Positions 1 to 6,685 of a stretch of 6,685 nucleotides of DNA are shown one piece after another (within the stretch, counting starts at the first letter, position 1; each line of letters begins with the position of its first letter). The DNA lies in NCBI GenBank assembly GCA_016303195.1, contig JAEDMD010000107.1, positions 1 to 6,685 of the forward strand, in the 5' to 3' direction. The DNA comes from Oscillospiraceae bacterium. Its GTDB lineage: Bacteria; Bacillota; Clostridia; Oscillospirales; Ruminococcaceae. A program made the position numbers and the translations under genes. The notes beneath the pieces are model-generated. The model saw nothing but the letters and a program-made list of their open reading frames with translations. It did not search any database and was not told where the DNA came from.

Positions 1-791
1 TTAACAAAGTTTCGTTCAAGCTGAACTATTGCAACGGGATTCTTTTCAGCCATGCTTTTGAATATCTGCTTTGCCTTTTCTGAGAACGGCGATGCCTCTG
101 CCATGCCTACGGCTACGAAATTGTACTGTTCAGCCTTTACCTGCCCTACATTTTCATATACTTCTATCAGCATATCTACGGCAGTTTTTACGATCGGTGA
201 ATCCATGACCGATGCATCATCCTCAGGGAGCGGCATATTATTAAGGGCGAAAATACACAGTTCTGTCTTTGGAAAATAGTTTGAGCCGCTGCCGTACTTG
301 TCAAGCATATCCATTGCCTTTATACAAAGTTCAGGATCATTTGTTTTCAGATCTGCCGGTCTGCTCCATATCTCATGATGATAGAATGCACGAAGCGCAA
401 GCTCGATAGCCTCGGCTTCATCTCCGAAGCGACGCTTTAATGCCTTGATGCGGAATTTTGCATTGTCAAATACGAATTTGTAATATATCCCCTGAAAAAT
501 AAGCGATGCTCCGCTCATGCCTGTTGCTGAAAATATGAAATTGATATATCTCAGATATAGTTCTTCATTTGGAGCAAACAGTTTTTGGGTGGTATTTTCC
601 AGTATTCGCTGCTGTTCCCAGCTTACTGCATTTTTCGCTGTGATTGGTGTCAGTCCGTCAAGCAGGGATTCATCGGCAGTCTCCCCGTTCATATAGTTCA
701 AGCCTATCTCTGTCAGGCTGTCACTGAAACCGACGCTTTTCAGCACCTCGGTAAGCTGTGTAAAATCATTGATCTTTTCTCCGTAAAGCAT
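1..791 (-). CDS. Helical protein of uncertain family, N-terminal 263 residues, 3' end outside window (possible DUF4132-type protein)
   Basis: An open frame begins at ATG 791 (MLYGEKINDFTQ...) and continues without a stop to the left edge, giving 263 complete codons ending ...QLERNFV. It has a strong SD and starts 2 nt after the SWIM stop, so it belongs to the same operon. I do not recognise a catalytic motif. The sequence looks almost wholly alpha-helical: an amphipathic N-terminal helix (5-20), aromatic-rich helices at 78-112 (YLRYINF, IYYKFVF), a basic stretch AKFRIKALKRRFG (111-123), then helices at 124-141, 153-166 and 196-250. This might be a HEAT/ARM-like scaffold. There is no signal peptide, and the aromatic segments are interrupted by charged residues, so a membrane role is unlikely. 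In E. coli a large DUF4132 protein (YehI) is encoded near the equivalent genes, so this could be the start of one. That is context-based inference only. The gene is certain; the family is not. Confidence 0.85.
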   Translation of the reverse strand, partial: MLYGEKINDFTQLTEVLKSVGFSDSLTEIGLNYMNGETADESLLDGLTPITAKNAVSWEQQRILENTTQKLFAPNEELYLRYINFIFSATGMSGASLIFQGIYYKFVFDNAKFRIKALKRRFGDEAEAIELALRAFYHHEIWSRPADLKTNDPELCIKAMDMLDKYGSGSNYFPKTELCIFALNNMPLPEDDASVMDSPIVKTAVDMLIEVYENVGQVKAEQYNFVAVGMAEASPFSEKAKQIFKSMAEKNPVAIVQLERNFV

Positions 792-793
792 TA

Positions 794-2584
794 TTATTCC
801 TCTCCTTTAAATGATATTGTATCCAGTCCGCTCAGTGCGGAAAGAACACTTATCCGCTCCTCAGCGGCAGTAATATACCTGTTCAGCCTGCACATGGCTT
901 CAAGTACCTTTTGTGAGCCGTCCGTAAAAGAATGACGGCAGTTTTCGGCAGTATCAGCTATTTCAGTTATCAGCCCTGCAAGTCCGTTCATACCGAATCT
1001 TCGGCTTTCATCAATGATCCCTCTGAGATCATGCTCCGACTGCAAGCCTGTCTGAACTATTTTTGTAAGCACTCCCCTGACATTGCTTATATGTCTGCCG
1101 ATATCCTCAGCAAGCCCTGCCTCCTCCAATGCCTGCTCCGCCTCCTGCGGAAACTCAAATTTATGCAGGTCAACGGGATTTATGAAATCATATATCTCTA
1201 TCGGGAAAAAGTGAAGTCTCCCGTTTTCGATATACGCAGTTACAAGCATTGTATAGGCTTTCTGCGGTACTGCTTTCATCTTTTTACATATGGTTTCAAG
1301 CTGTTCGATGAATTTTTTTGACTCACTGCGGTATTTCACCGAACAATCAGCAATACGGCCATTCTTATCCTCAAATGTTATGTCAAGCCTTTGCTCGTTT
1401 TTGTCAAAGCCATATCGCACCATGCGCTTCGGATAAATGAAAAACAGCTTGTCCGTTTCCCTTTCCGATGCACTCTCTCCAAGCCGCAGAACTATCTCAC
1501 GGAAATCTGTGACCATGAGGCTGTGAACAAGTGAGCAGTTGAGCATTGCAGGCGAATACGCCGCAACTATGGTCTCCTTTGATGCTGACAGTTTCCCATC
1601 ACAGACTTTTGCACCCACAAGTGTCATTCGCTGTTTCATCATCGAACTCAGCGGAACTTCCAGTCCCCACGGACAAGCCGCCATCCGCCTTTTTACGGCA
1701 GTTTCATAAAATGTCGGACGGATATCCGAGAATGTAAGAAACCGCTGTTTTGCATCAATGTCATTGTTCAGAAAATAATAAACCTCTCCCTCATATTCGC
1801 CGCCTGCTATTGTACGCTGTCCTATGGGAAGAAGCTCAAGCCTGCCTTCGACGTTTTCATATACATTTCTGAAACTTCCGAGGTCATCGGAAGTGATCTC
1901 GTCTTTCATGATGCTTTCAAGATGCTCCGCTGTTCTGAGCAGACGGTCAGTGAAAGAAACGATATCAAATGATGCCCTGCGTGAAGCATGATCTGCTAGT
2001 CGTCCGCCAAGACCTCGCATGAGGCGCTCACACTCAGCCATTTCTGTTCCGTGACACCGCACCGCCGCAAGTTCAAAATCCTCAGCGGCAGTTTCGGGGA
2101 TACGCACAAGTCCATGTGTCAGGACACCACATATAAGTCCCATGCACATCCCCGCACTGCTGTGTATCTTTTCAATGTCATTTTTCGTCAGTCCCGATCT
2201 GCTTTTTTCAGGCTTTTTATCAGCTTTTTCAGAAATGCTCTCCTGCTTTTCAGGCGCTTTCTCAGGCATTTCAGTTTCCTGCGGAACAATTTCCTCATCT
2301 GTCACATCTTCATCGGGAAGCTGTTTTTTCAACAGAAGAATAGCTGTGATAATATGTCGGCAGATCGTGCGTGACGGGCAGGTACAACTGCTGTTTTCCA
2401 GCGGAACGGTTATAACACATTTCACATCACTGAATGTGACTTCTGCTGAGGTATCATGTTCGGTAATTTCTGCTTCGGTATTCTCCGAATCCTTGACAGC
2501 ACGTTTGTATATTCCCTTGTTTGCAATGGCTGTAAGACTCTCCTCATCCGCATTGCACAAAGCAGCGGCAAATTGCTTATCCAC
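794..2584 (-). CDS. SWIM zinc finger protein (YehQ-like)
   Basis: This 596-residue protein begins with GTG. A SWIM zinc finger lies near its N-terminus: C67-T-C69, five residues, then C75-R-H77, followed by the helix IITAILLLKKQ. This is the CxC...CxH pattern of SWIM domains, which bind Zn2+ and are thought to contact DNA or protein partners. A Glu/Lys/Pro-rich, probably disordered linker (about 90-132) joins it to the body. Residues ~133-245 look helical. Residues ~248-345 look strand-rich, with LLPIGQR and YEGEVYYF segments. The C-terminal ~120 residues are helical again. There is no signal peptide or membrane segment. I know of no enzymatic motif in it. Its place after a MoxR ATPase, a DUF5682 protein and a VWA protein matches E. 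coli YehQ. It may be the target-recognition subunit of the module, which is inference. The stop codon is 2 nt before the next gene. Confidence 0.9.
   Translation of the reverse strand: MDKQFAAALCNADEESLTAIANKGIYKRAVKDSENTEAEITEHDTSAEVTFSDVKCVITVPLENSSCTCPSRTICRHIITAILLLKKQLPDEDVTDEEIVPQETEMPEKAPEKQESISEKADKKPEKSRSGLTKNDIEKIHSSAGMCMGLICGVLTHGLVRIPETAAEDFELAAVRCHGTEMAECERLMRGLGGRLADHASRRASFDIVSFTDRLLRTAEHLESIMKDEITSDDLGSFRNVYENVEGRLELLPIGQRTIAGGEYEGEVYYFLNNDIDAKQRFLTFSDIRPTFYETAVKRRMAACPWGLEVPLSSMMKQRMTLVGAKVCDGKLSASKETIVAAYSPAMLNCSLVHSLMVTDFREIVLRLGESASERETDKLFFIYPKRMVRYGFDKNEQRLDITFEDKNGRIADCSVKYRSESKKFIEQLETICKKMKAVPQKAYTMLVTAYIENGRLHFFPIEIYDFINPVDLHKFEFPQEAEQALEEAGLAEDIGRHISNVRGVLTKIVQTGLQSEHDLRGIIDESRRFGMNGLAGLITEIADTAENCRHSFTDGSQKVLEAMCRLNRYITAAEERISVLSALSGLDTISFKGEE
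797..808 (-). promoter_or_regulatory. Ribosome binding site of the downstream gene, inside the SWIM gene's last codons
   Basis: The minus strand reads AAAGGAGAGGAA immediately before the TAA stop, then TA and the ATG at 791. The strong AGGAG core (802-806) lies within the final codons (Lys-Gly-Glu-Glu) of the SWIM protein, 10 nt from the ATG. The arrangement suggests that translation of gene 5 is coupled to termination of the SWIM gene. Confidence 0.75.
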
Positions 2585-2593
2585 GTTATAAAG

Positions 2594-2601
2594 CCCCCTT
2601 T
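2594..2601 (-). promoter_or_regulatory. Ribosome binding site of the SWIM gene (GTG start)
   Basis: The minus strand reads AAAGGGGG, 9 nt before the GTG at 2584, within the 18-nt gap after the VWA stop codon (TAG at 2605-2603). It is the evidence for accepting a GTG initiation codon; there is no in-frame ATG between the VWA stop and this GTG. Confidence 0.6.
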
Positions 2602-2602
2602 C

Positions 2603-3751
2603 CTATGCAAACAGGCTTCCAATATAGTCACCCATCCTGTCAGGTGTCAGCGCACCGACAAATGCTCCTGTATCAGCAAGTTTCTGTCCGAGAATACGGT
2701 CAAAAACAGGCTCAGCTTCTTCATCAAGTGCGGTAAGAAAACTCAGCTTTGCGCCGCTTCCGATAATATTTCCTGCCACATTCAGCAGTCGCTTTTCACT
2801 TCCGCCCTCATAAAGATCAGTGACACATATCACACAAGTCTCATGCGGACTGCGGATAAGGCTTTCACAATAACTGAGTGCTTTTCCGATATTCGTTCCG
2901 CCTCCAAGCTGAACGCTCATGATGACCTGTGCAGGATCATCCGCCTCATTTGAAAGATCAACAACATTAGTATCGAATATCGCAAGTTTTACCTCAGCAA
3001 AACTCATCCCTGCAATGATCTGCGCCATGACTGCACTGTATATCACCGAACCGAGCATCGAACCGCTTTCGTCAATGGCAATTATGACCGTCTTTTTGTT
3101 ATACTTTTTCAGCCTGCTGCCAAAATAGATATCCTGCAAAACAAGCTGCTCACGCTCCTTATCATAGTGTTTCAGGTTGCGGCGGATAGTTTTCTTCATG
3201 TCTATATTGCGTGAAGAACGTACAGGACTGCGCTGTGAACGGTCAAGTCTGCCTGTTATCGCCATTCTTGTGCAGAGTTCCAGTTTCTGACGGAGTTCCT
3301 CTGCCACCTGCTTTGCAATGCGTTTTGCAGTTTCAAGAACCTCTCCACGCATGAGATGTTTCAATTGCAGTACGGTCTTCAATAACTGCATATCAGGCTT
3401 CATTTCTTCAAGTATTTTCTTGTCAGTAAGCAATTCCGTCATTCCGAATTCTTCAAGTGCATGACGCTGCATGACCTCCGCCGCTGACTTCGGAAAAAGC
3501 TCACGGACACGGGTTATCCATTTTGCAGTTGTAAGCTGTGAATCGTTCATGCCGCCATGCCTGCTGTCATTTTCACGCCGTACATCATCTCCCTGTGCAT
3601 TGCCATAAAGATAATCAAGAAGCTGTTCCATATCCATAAGCTGACCGACTTCACCAATGCTTCCGCCGAAATCAAGGCTTCTGTCCGAATTGCTTCCAAG
3701 CACCAGTCTCCAGCGGTTGACCGCAAGCATATTATCATATTTTTCAGTCAT
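2603..3751 (-). CDS. VWA domain-containing protein (YehP-like)
   Basis: This 382-residue protein ends in a von Willebrand factor A domain (about residues 220-382). The metal-ion-dependent adhesion site is complete: D227-E-S229-G-S231 after the strand TVIIAI, Thr286 in LGGGTNIG, and Asp312 in the strand CVICVTDLYEGG. It should therefore bind Mg2+ or another divalent cation and engage a ligand acidic residue. Residues 1-215 are mainly helical and charged, with a basic patch near 160-200 (many Arg/Lys, including RSQRSPVRSSR). There is no signal peptide, so it is probably cytoplasmic. VWA proteins encoded beside MoxR ATPases usually act as their adaptor or substrate-recruiting partner, and that role is inferred here from the cluster. 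Length and gene position match E. coli YehP (about 380 residues). The ATG start has a good SD 7 nt upstream. The gap to the next gene is 18 nt. Confidence 0.93.
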   Translation of the reverse strand: MTEKYDNMLAVNRWRLVLGSNSDRSLDFGGSIGEVGQLMDMEQLLDYLYGNAQGDDVRRENDSRHGGMNDSQLTTAKWITRVRELFPKSAAEVMQRHALEEFGMTELLTDKKILEEMKPDMQLLKTVLQLKHLMRGEVLETAKRIAKQVAEELRQKLELCTRMAITGRLDRSQRSPVRSSRNIDMKKTIRRNLKHYDKEREQLVLQDIYFGSRLKKYNKKTVIIAIDESGSMLGSVIYSAVMAQIIAGMSFAEVKLAIFDTNVVDLSNEADDPAQVIMSVQLGGGTNIGKALSYCESLIRSPHETCVICVTDLYEGGSEKRLLNVAGNIIGSGAKLSFLTALDEEAEPVFDRILGQKLADTGAFVGALTPDRMGDYIGSLFA

Positions 3752-3758
3752 CCAATAA

Positions 3759-3766
3759 CCGCCTTT
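3759..3766 (-). promoter_or_regulatory. Ribosome binding site of the VWA gene
   Basis: The minus strand reads AAAGGCGG, a one-base departure from the consensus AAAGGAGG, 7 nt before the ATG at 3751. It fills most of the 18-nt gap after the DUF5682 stop codon and fixes the start of the VWA gene. Confidence 0.7.
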
Positions 3767-3769
3767 CTG

Positions 3770-6145
3770 TCAGATCAAATGTTTCATGATATCCTCATCC
3801 AGTTTCTTTCCGAATGAATAAAGTTTCTCATCTATTACAATGCCATAACGGATATCCGAAGATACCGTACTGTGAAGCATTGCAACAGCCTTTGCAGTCT
3901 CGGCTGTTTCCTGCGGTGTGAAATACCCGAACGCAAGGCGAAGCTGAGGCAGTACTGCGATGAAATCCTCATGTTCCATGCCGTTTATCAGTTCATCCGT
4001 CAGTCTCAGGAATTCATTCTCACCGAACATAATATCACGGGCAGTCGAAAACAATCCTTTGAGATATTCTGCTCCCTGTTTTATGACATCGGGCGAACCG
4101 CAAAGATATCCACGCAATGCCTGTTCTGCCGTTATTCGCATACTATTGTCAAATCGGCACATAAGACCTATCGCCGCACCGTAAACAGCAGGCTGTTTGT
4201 CCTGTGCGGATATCATGAGACGCAGGGCAGTTTCAAGTTCCTCCGCACGTTCTCTCAGCAGAGTGTCAGTAAGTTCAAGCATATGCTTCATTATGCGTAT
4301 ACAGTTATCGGCAAGGTCTGAGGGCAGCCCTGACATTGACGGAAGTGATGATATCAGCTTTGTGAAGCACATTCCCACAAGCATTTCTGCACTGTTATCC
4401 TCATATCCATAAAGCTCACGCAGACGGCAGAGCATCTCAAAAAACCTCATGCCCTCGCCCACTGAGAAGAAATCTCCGTCTGCGGCAGTAATATCAGTCA
4501 GCAGCCGCTTTTCATCTTCGATGCCTATTCCCATGACAAAACAGTCAACAGCAGTCTGAGCCGCCCTTGAACATGACCTTTCGGAATCAAGCACTTTATG
4601 TGCAACGGTGCGGCAGGCTTCTTCGATAGTTGAGCCGTCTGCTGTATGGTCTGTAAGTACTGCATCCACCTTTGGTCTGCGATGATATGACCATGTTTCC
4701 CTGACACGGCTCCTGTCCCTGTTTTCACGCAGGTCAGCTCCCCTGACAAGCTGACAGAATCCTGTTCCGAGATATTGACAGCGATGCAGAAAACGGCTGA
4801 GAGAAAGTCCCCTTGCCGAGGTGAAAAGTCCGCACTCGACAGTATTCAAAGCGGCTGTATTGTATTTCAGTCTGAATTCCGCACACTGCTTTTCAAAATC
4901 TGATATTATCGGCGGAACATGGCTTTTGTCTCCGATGTGTCCGATACCGTTACCGACAGCAAGTTTCGTGAGTATATCAAGAGGAATGGCAGATGAAAGC
5001 GTTTTTTCACCTTTTATGAATGTGGAAGTGATACCGTCAAAAAGCTCATATATCCCACATTCTCTCACTCCACGAAGCAACGCAAGACCCTTCATTAGTG
5101 AAAGTGCCGCTGTTACATCAGGCATACTGACAAGGACATCTTTTTTTGAACATTCCTTTGCGGTATTCACAAGAAAATCAAGCGATGCCGAATCATATGC
5201 ACCATCAGGCGAGCCGTTTTCAATTATTTTCTGAAATACACTGTCATAGAAAAAAGGATGTTCCATACCGGATGCATAACCATGAAGTGCATCAGCCGCT
5301 TCATAGCTGTAAGCCGCAGGATATGCGCCCTTCTGATCTGAGGGTATCTTATGCAGTTTCGGCGGCTTTGCCTTTCCGCTTCGTATGAGACGGAGAAGTC
5401 CCATGCTGTGAAATCCGCCTGTCACCACCAGTACTCTCTTGTGAGTTTTCATTTTCTCTATTATCCTTGCCGCCATGAAGCGTTCACGGACATCCGTACC
5501 GTCATGCAATATCTCCGAATCATCAGAGTTTTCACGTGTGAGACAGCAGTATGTATGCATCTGCCGCAGGAAATCCTCAGGTGAAAGCGCAAGTCCTGCT
5601 ATTTCAAAATATTTTTCCCAGAACTCCTCAAAACTGCGAACCGATGTTTTATCACAGAGACTGCGGAAAAATTCACCACGGGTCAGCTTTGAATCATCCG
5701 CATAATTCTGCTTGTCACTGCGCCTCAGTCCGCTTTCCTCTGCTGTATTTATCATTATCTCGCTGTATGGAAGGTCAATGAATTCCGCTTCTATACCGAG
5801 CCGCTTTGCAGTTACAAGTGCATTGTACTCAGGAGAAGAACGCAGAAACGGATAGTAGCATTTATAGTCCTCCGCCGCATCACTGACGAGTTTTTTCTTA
5901 TCCTTGTAAAAATAGTATATTGCGGCCGGCAGTCTTGTGTCCTCATCGGTCAGTACGGGGATAAGCTCACAGGCATCGGATGGGCCTTCTATAAGCACGA
6001 TATCAGGACGATAAAGCTCCATCGTCCTGATAAGCTGATACGAGCAGACCGGACTGTGATGACGTACAGGAAACAGCAGTAAAGGGTTGCTCTCTGCAAT
6101 AAGGGTCAATTCAGCAGATTCGACAAACTGAGATATTTTTTCCAT
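3770..6145 (-). CDS. DUF5682 family protein (YehM-like), possible TraB/EreA/ChaN-type hydrolase domain
   Basis: This 791-residue protein has no visible signal peptide or membrane segment, so it is probably cytoplasmic. I recognise it as DUF5682, the family of E. coli YehM (about 760 residues), whose activity is unknown. The N-terminal ~260 residues carry the motifs: PVRHHSP (26-32), the strand IVLIEGPSD (49-57) with Glu53, FIDLP (122-126), an Arg/Glu/Met cluster in DVRERFMAA (218-226), and VLVVTGGFHSMG (238-249) with His246. Two His-containing motifs, a Glu after a hydrophobic strand and an Arg-x-x-Met-like helix resemble the TraB/Tiki/erythromycin-esterase/ChaN superfamily. A metal-dependent or esterase-like active site is therefore an inference. 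Residues ~270-791 look largely helical and I see no known motif there. The start overlaps the AAA+ gene by 40 nt. The stop is 18 nt before the VWA gene, so all three are probably co-translated. The family call is confident; the enzymatic role is speculative. Confidence 0.88.
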   Translation of the reverse strand: MEKISQFVESAELTLIAESNPLLLFPVRHHSPVCSYQLIRTMELYRPDIVLIEGPSDACELIPVLTDEDTRLPAAIYYFYKDKKKLVSDAAEDYKCYYPFLRSSPEYNALVTAKRLGIEAEFIDLPYSEIMINTAEESGLRRSDKQNYADDSKLTRGEFFRSLCDKTSVRSFEEFWEKYFEIAGLALSPEDFLRQMHTYCCLTRENSDDSEILHDGTDVRERFMAARIIEKMKTHKRVLVVTGGFHSMGLLRLIRSGKAKPPKLHKIPSDQKGAYPAAYSYEAADALHGYASGMEHPFFYDSVFQKIIENGSPDGAYDSASLDFLVNTAKECSKKDVLVSMPDVTAALSLMKGLALLRGVRECGIYELFDGITSTFIKGEKTLSSAIPLDILTKLAVGNGIGHIGDKSHVPPIISDFEKQCAEFRLKYNTAALNTVECGLFTSARGLSLSRFLHRCQYLGTGFCQLVRGADLRENRDRSRVRETWSYHRRPKVDAVLTDHTADGSTIEEACRTVAHKVLDSERSCSRAAQTAVDCFVMGIGIEDEKRLLTDITAADGDFFSVGEGMRFFEMLCRLRELYGYEDNSAEMLVGMCFTKLISSLPSMSGLPSDLADNCIRIMKHMLELTDTLLRERAEELETALRLMISAQDKQPAVYGAAIGLMCRFDNSMRITAEQALRGYLCGSPDVIKQGAEYLKGLFSTARDIMFGENEFLRLTDELINGMEHEDFIAVLPQLRLAFGYFTPQETAETAKAVAMLHSTVSSDIRYGIVIDEKLYSFGKKLDEDIMKHLI
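6106..6145 (-). other. 40-nt coding overlap between the AAA+ and DUF5682 genes
   Basis: The ATPase frame ends with TGA at 6108-6106, while the DUF5682 frame opens at ATG 6145, so the last 12 codons plus the stop of one gene also encode the first residues of the other in a different frame. The overlap is longer than the usual 1-4 nt. It is supported by the SD at 6148-6154 and suggests coupled expression of the two proteins. Confidence 0.65.
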
Positions 6146-6685
6146 AACTCACCTGCTTTGCTTTTATCCTTTGATGCTGAACGAAAATAAGCATGTAATT
6201 TTCCAAGATCATCCTTGTTCTCCTTGCAGACCGCTCCTACAAGGCTTTCGGTAAGTACTCCGAGATCAAAACGTGAATCGCCGTAATACCACGCATGGCT
6301 CATAGTCTGGAAATATACCGACACAGCCTCGGCTGTGCTCATAACAGATGCAGGCTTTTCAACTACCGTTCCATCGGCTGTTTTTCCCTCACGCAGTTCG
6401 TGATATGTGACCGCAAGGAGTTCCGCAACATCAGTATCAACAGGCATATCTATATGACCTGATTTTGCCATATTCTCTGCCTCACGGATAATTATTTCCT
6501 TTTCAAGTCTGACATCACGTACCGGCTCAACTGTCTCGAAATTAAAACGGCGCTTCAGCGCTCCCGACATCTCATTTACGCCCTTGTCACGGGTATTTGC
6601 TGTACCGATGATGTTGAATCCGGGACGGGCAAGTACAAGTCCATCGTCGCCAAGTTCGGGTATATTAAGTATCTGGTCGCTCATT
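6106..6685 (-). CDS. MoxR-type AAA+ ATPase (YehL-like), C-terminal part, 5' end outside window
   Basis: This is the C-terminal ~193 residues of an AAA+ ATPase of the AAA_5/MoxR type. The frame is open to the window edge, and the Met encoded at 6684 is probably internal. It sits just where MoxR proteins have the strand preceding sensor 1, and a full protein would need an N-terminal half with Walker A and B, which is missing here. Numbering from that Met, residues 21-30 read PGFNIIGTAN, the sensor 1 strand ending in the polar Asn. Residues 41-48 read GALKRRFN, the usual arginine-finger helix, followed by the lid domain. The tail (about 120-192) is helical with a YYGDSRFD stretch. MoxR ATPases hydrolyse ATP to remodel protein complexes, commonly with a VWA protein, and one lies two genes downstream. 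Gene order matches E. coli yehL-yehM-yehP-yehQ. Its last 40 nt overlap the next gene. The AAA+ call is firm; orthology to YehL is inferred from neighbours and has not been tested. Confidence 0.9.
   Translation of the reverse strand, partial: MSDQILNIPELGDDGLVLARPGFNIIGTANTRDKGVNEMSGALKRRFNFETVEPVRDVRLEKEIIIREAENMAKSGHIDMPVDTDVAELLAVTYHELREGKTADGTVVEKPASVMSTAEAVSVYFQTMSHAWYYGDSRFDLGVLTESLVGAVCKENKDDLGKLHAYFRSASKDKSKAGELWKKYLSLSNLLN
6148..6154 (-). promoter_or_regulatory. Ribosome binding site of the DUF5682 gene, inside the AAA+ gene
   Basis: The minus strand reads AGGTGAG, then TT, then ATG at 6145. This SD-like site lies within the coding sequence of the upstream ATPase and supports the ATG at 6145 as the start, even though it creates a 40-nt gene overlap. 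A downstream in-frame TTG (codon 13) is a weaker alternative. Confidence 0.6.

Noticed and set aside
585..1321. Consecutive plus-strand open frames (585-935 and 932-1321) that could look like a divergent small operon
   Set aside because: They cover the end of the SWIM gene and the start of gene 5, which are supported by SD sites and tight spacing. The plus-strand translations have biased composition and no motif.
2142..2591. A 149-codon open frame on the plus strand opposite the start of the SWIM gene
   Set aside because: It lies antisense to a clear zinc finger coding region, its translation is low-complexity Ser/Phe/Cys-rich with no motif, and it is explained by the codon use of the real gene.
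2585..2602. The two 18-nt gaps (2585-2602 and 3752-3769) as possible processing or regulatory sites
   Set aside because: Each is filled by an SD site and spacer; there is no room for a terminator or promoter, and the equal length appears coincidental.
3872..4321. A 149-codon plus-strand open frame inside the DUF5682 gene
   Set aside because: Antisense shadow: Cys/His/Arg-rich translation without a recognisable domain, fully inside a well-supported gene, with no SD or spacing of its own.
845..4495. Recurrent short plus-strand words such as CAGCGGCAGT and GCGGCAGTAATA at about 860, 2080 and 4480
   Set aside because: They encode Thr-Ala-Ala on the minus strand (ITAAEE, ETAAED, ITAADG). They sit at irregular spacing inside genes, so codon preference explains them better than a repeat or a binding site.
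4821..5234. A 137-codon plus-strand open frame inside the DUF5682 gene
   Set aside because: Same reasoning: Ser/Pro-rich translation, no domain, antisense to conserved coding sequence.

Overview
The window is one uninterrupted minus-strand gene cluster of five genes. It reads from high to low coordinates and has no intergenic gap longer than 18 nt. Base composition is moderate (roughly mid-40s % GC by eye). Clear AAGGAG-type Shine-Dalgarno sites and the general protein style suggest a gut or rumen Clostridia-type Firmicute, perhaps Ruminococcus-like. That placement is an impression, because no rRNA or other marker gene is present.

Layout in transcription order: (1) 6685-6106, the C-terminal part of a MoxR-type AAA+ ATPase whose N-terminus lies outside the window; (2) 6145-3770, a 791-residue DUF5682 protein with a PVRHHSP motif and other features of the TraB/EreA/ChaN-like fold; (3) 3751-2603, a 382-residue protein with a C-terminal von Willebrand factor A domain and an intact MIDAS; (4) 2584-794, a 596-residue protein with an N-terminal SWIM zinc finger and a GTG start; (5) 791-1, the first 263 residues of a helical protein of uncertain family that runs off the left edge. 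Gene 5 is a candidate DUF4132-type partner.

Genes 1 to 4 match, in order and approximate size, the poorly characterised Escherichia coli yehL-yehM-yehP-yehQ cluster. A DUF4132 gene (yehI) lies near that cluster in E. coli. This is therefore a conserved MoxR ATPase / DUF5682 / VWA / SWIM module found in a different phylum, with a probable fifth component. MoxR ATPases usually act with VWA proteins as metal- or cofactor-loading, complex-remodelling or conflict-related chaperones. The likely reading is an ATP-driven remodelling pair (genes 1 and 3), a possible hydrolase or metal-binding effector (gene 2) and a nucleic-acid- or protein-binding zinc finger subunit (gene 4). The biological role cannot be read from the sequence.

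The tight packing (40-nt overlap, 18-nt gap, 18-nt gap, 2-nt gap) and an SD site before each start indicate a single polycistronic mRNA. Its promoter and terminator must lie outside the window; none is visible inside. No RNA genes, mobile elements, CRISPR arrays or long repeats were seen.
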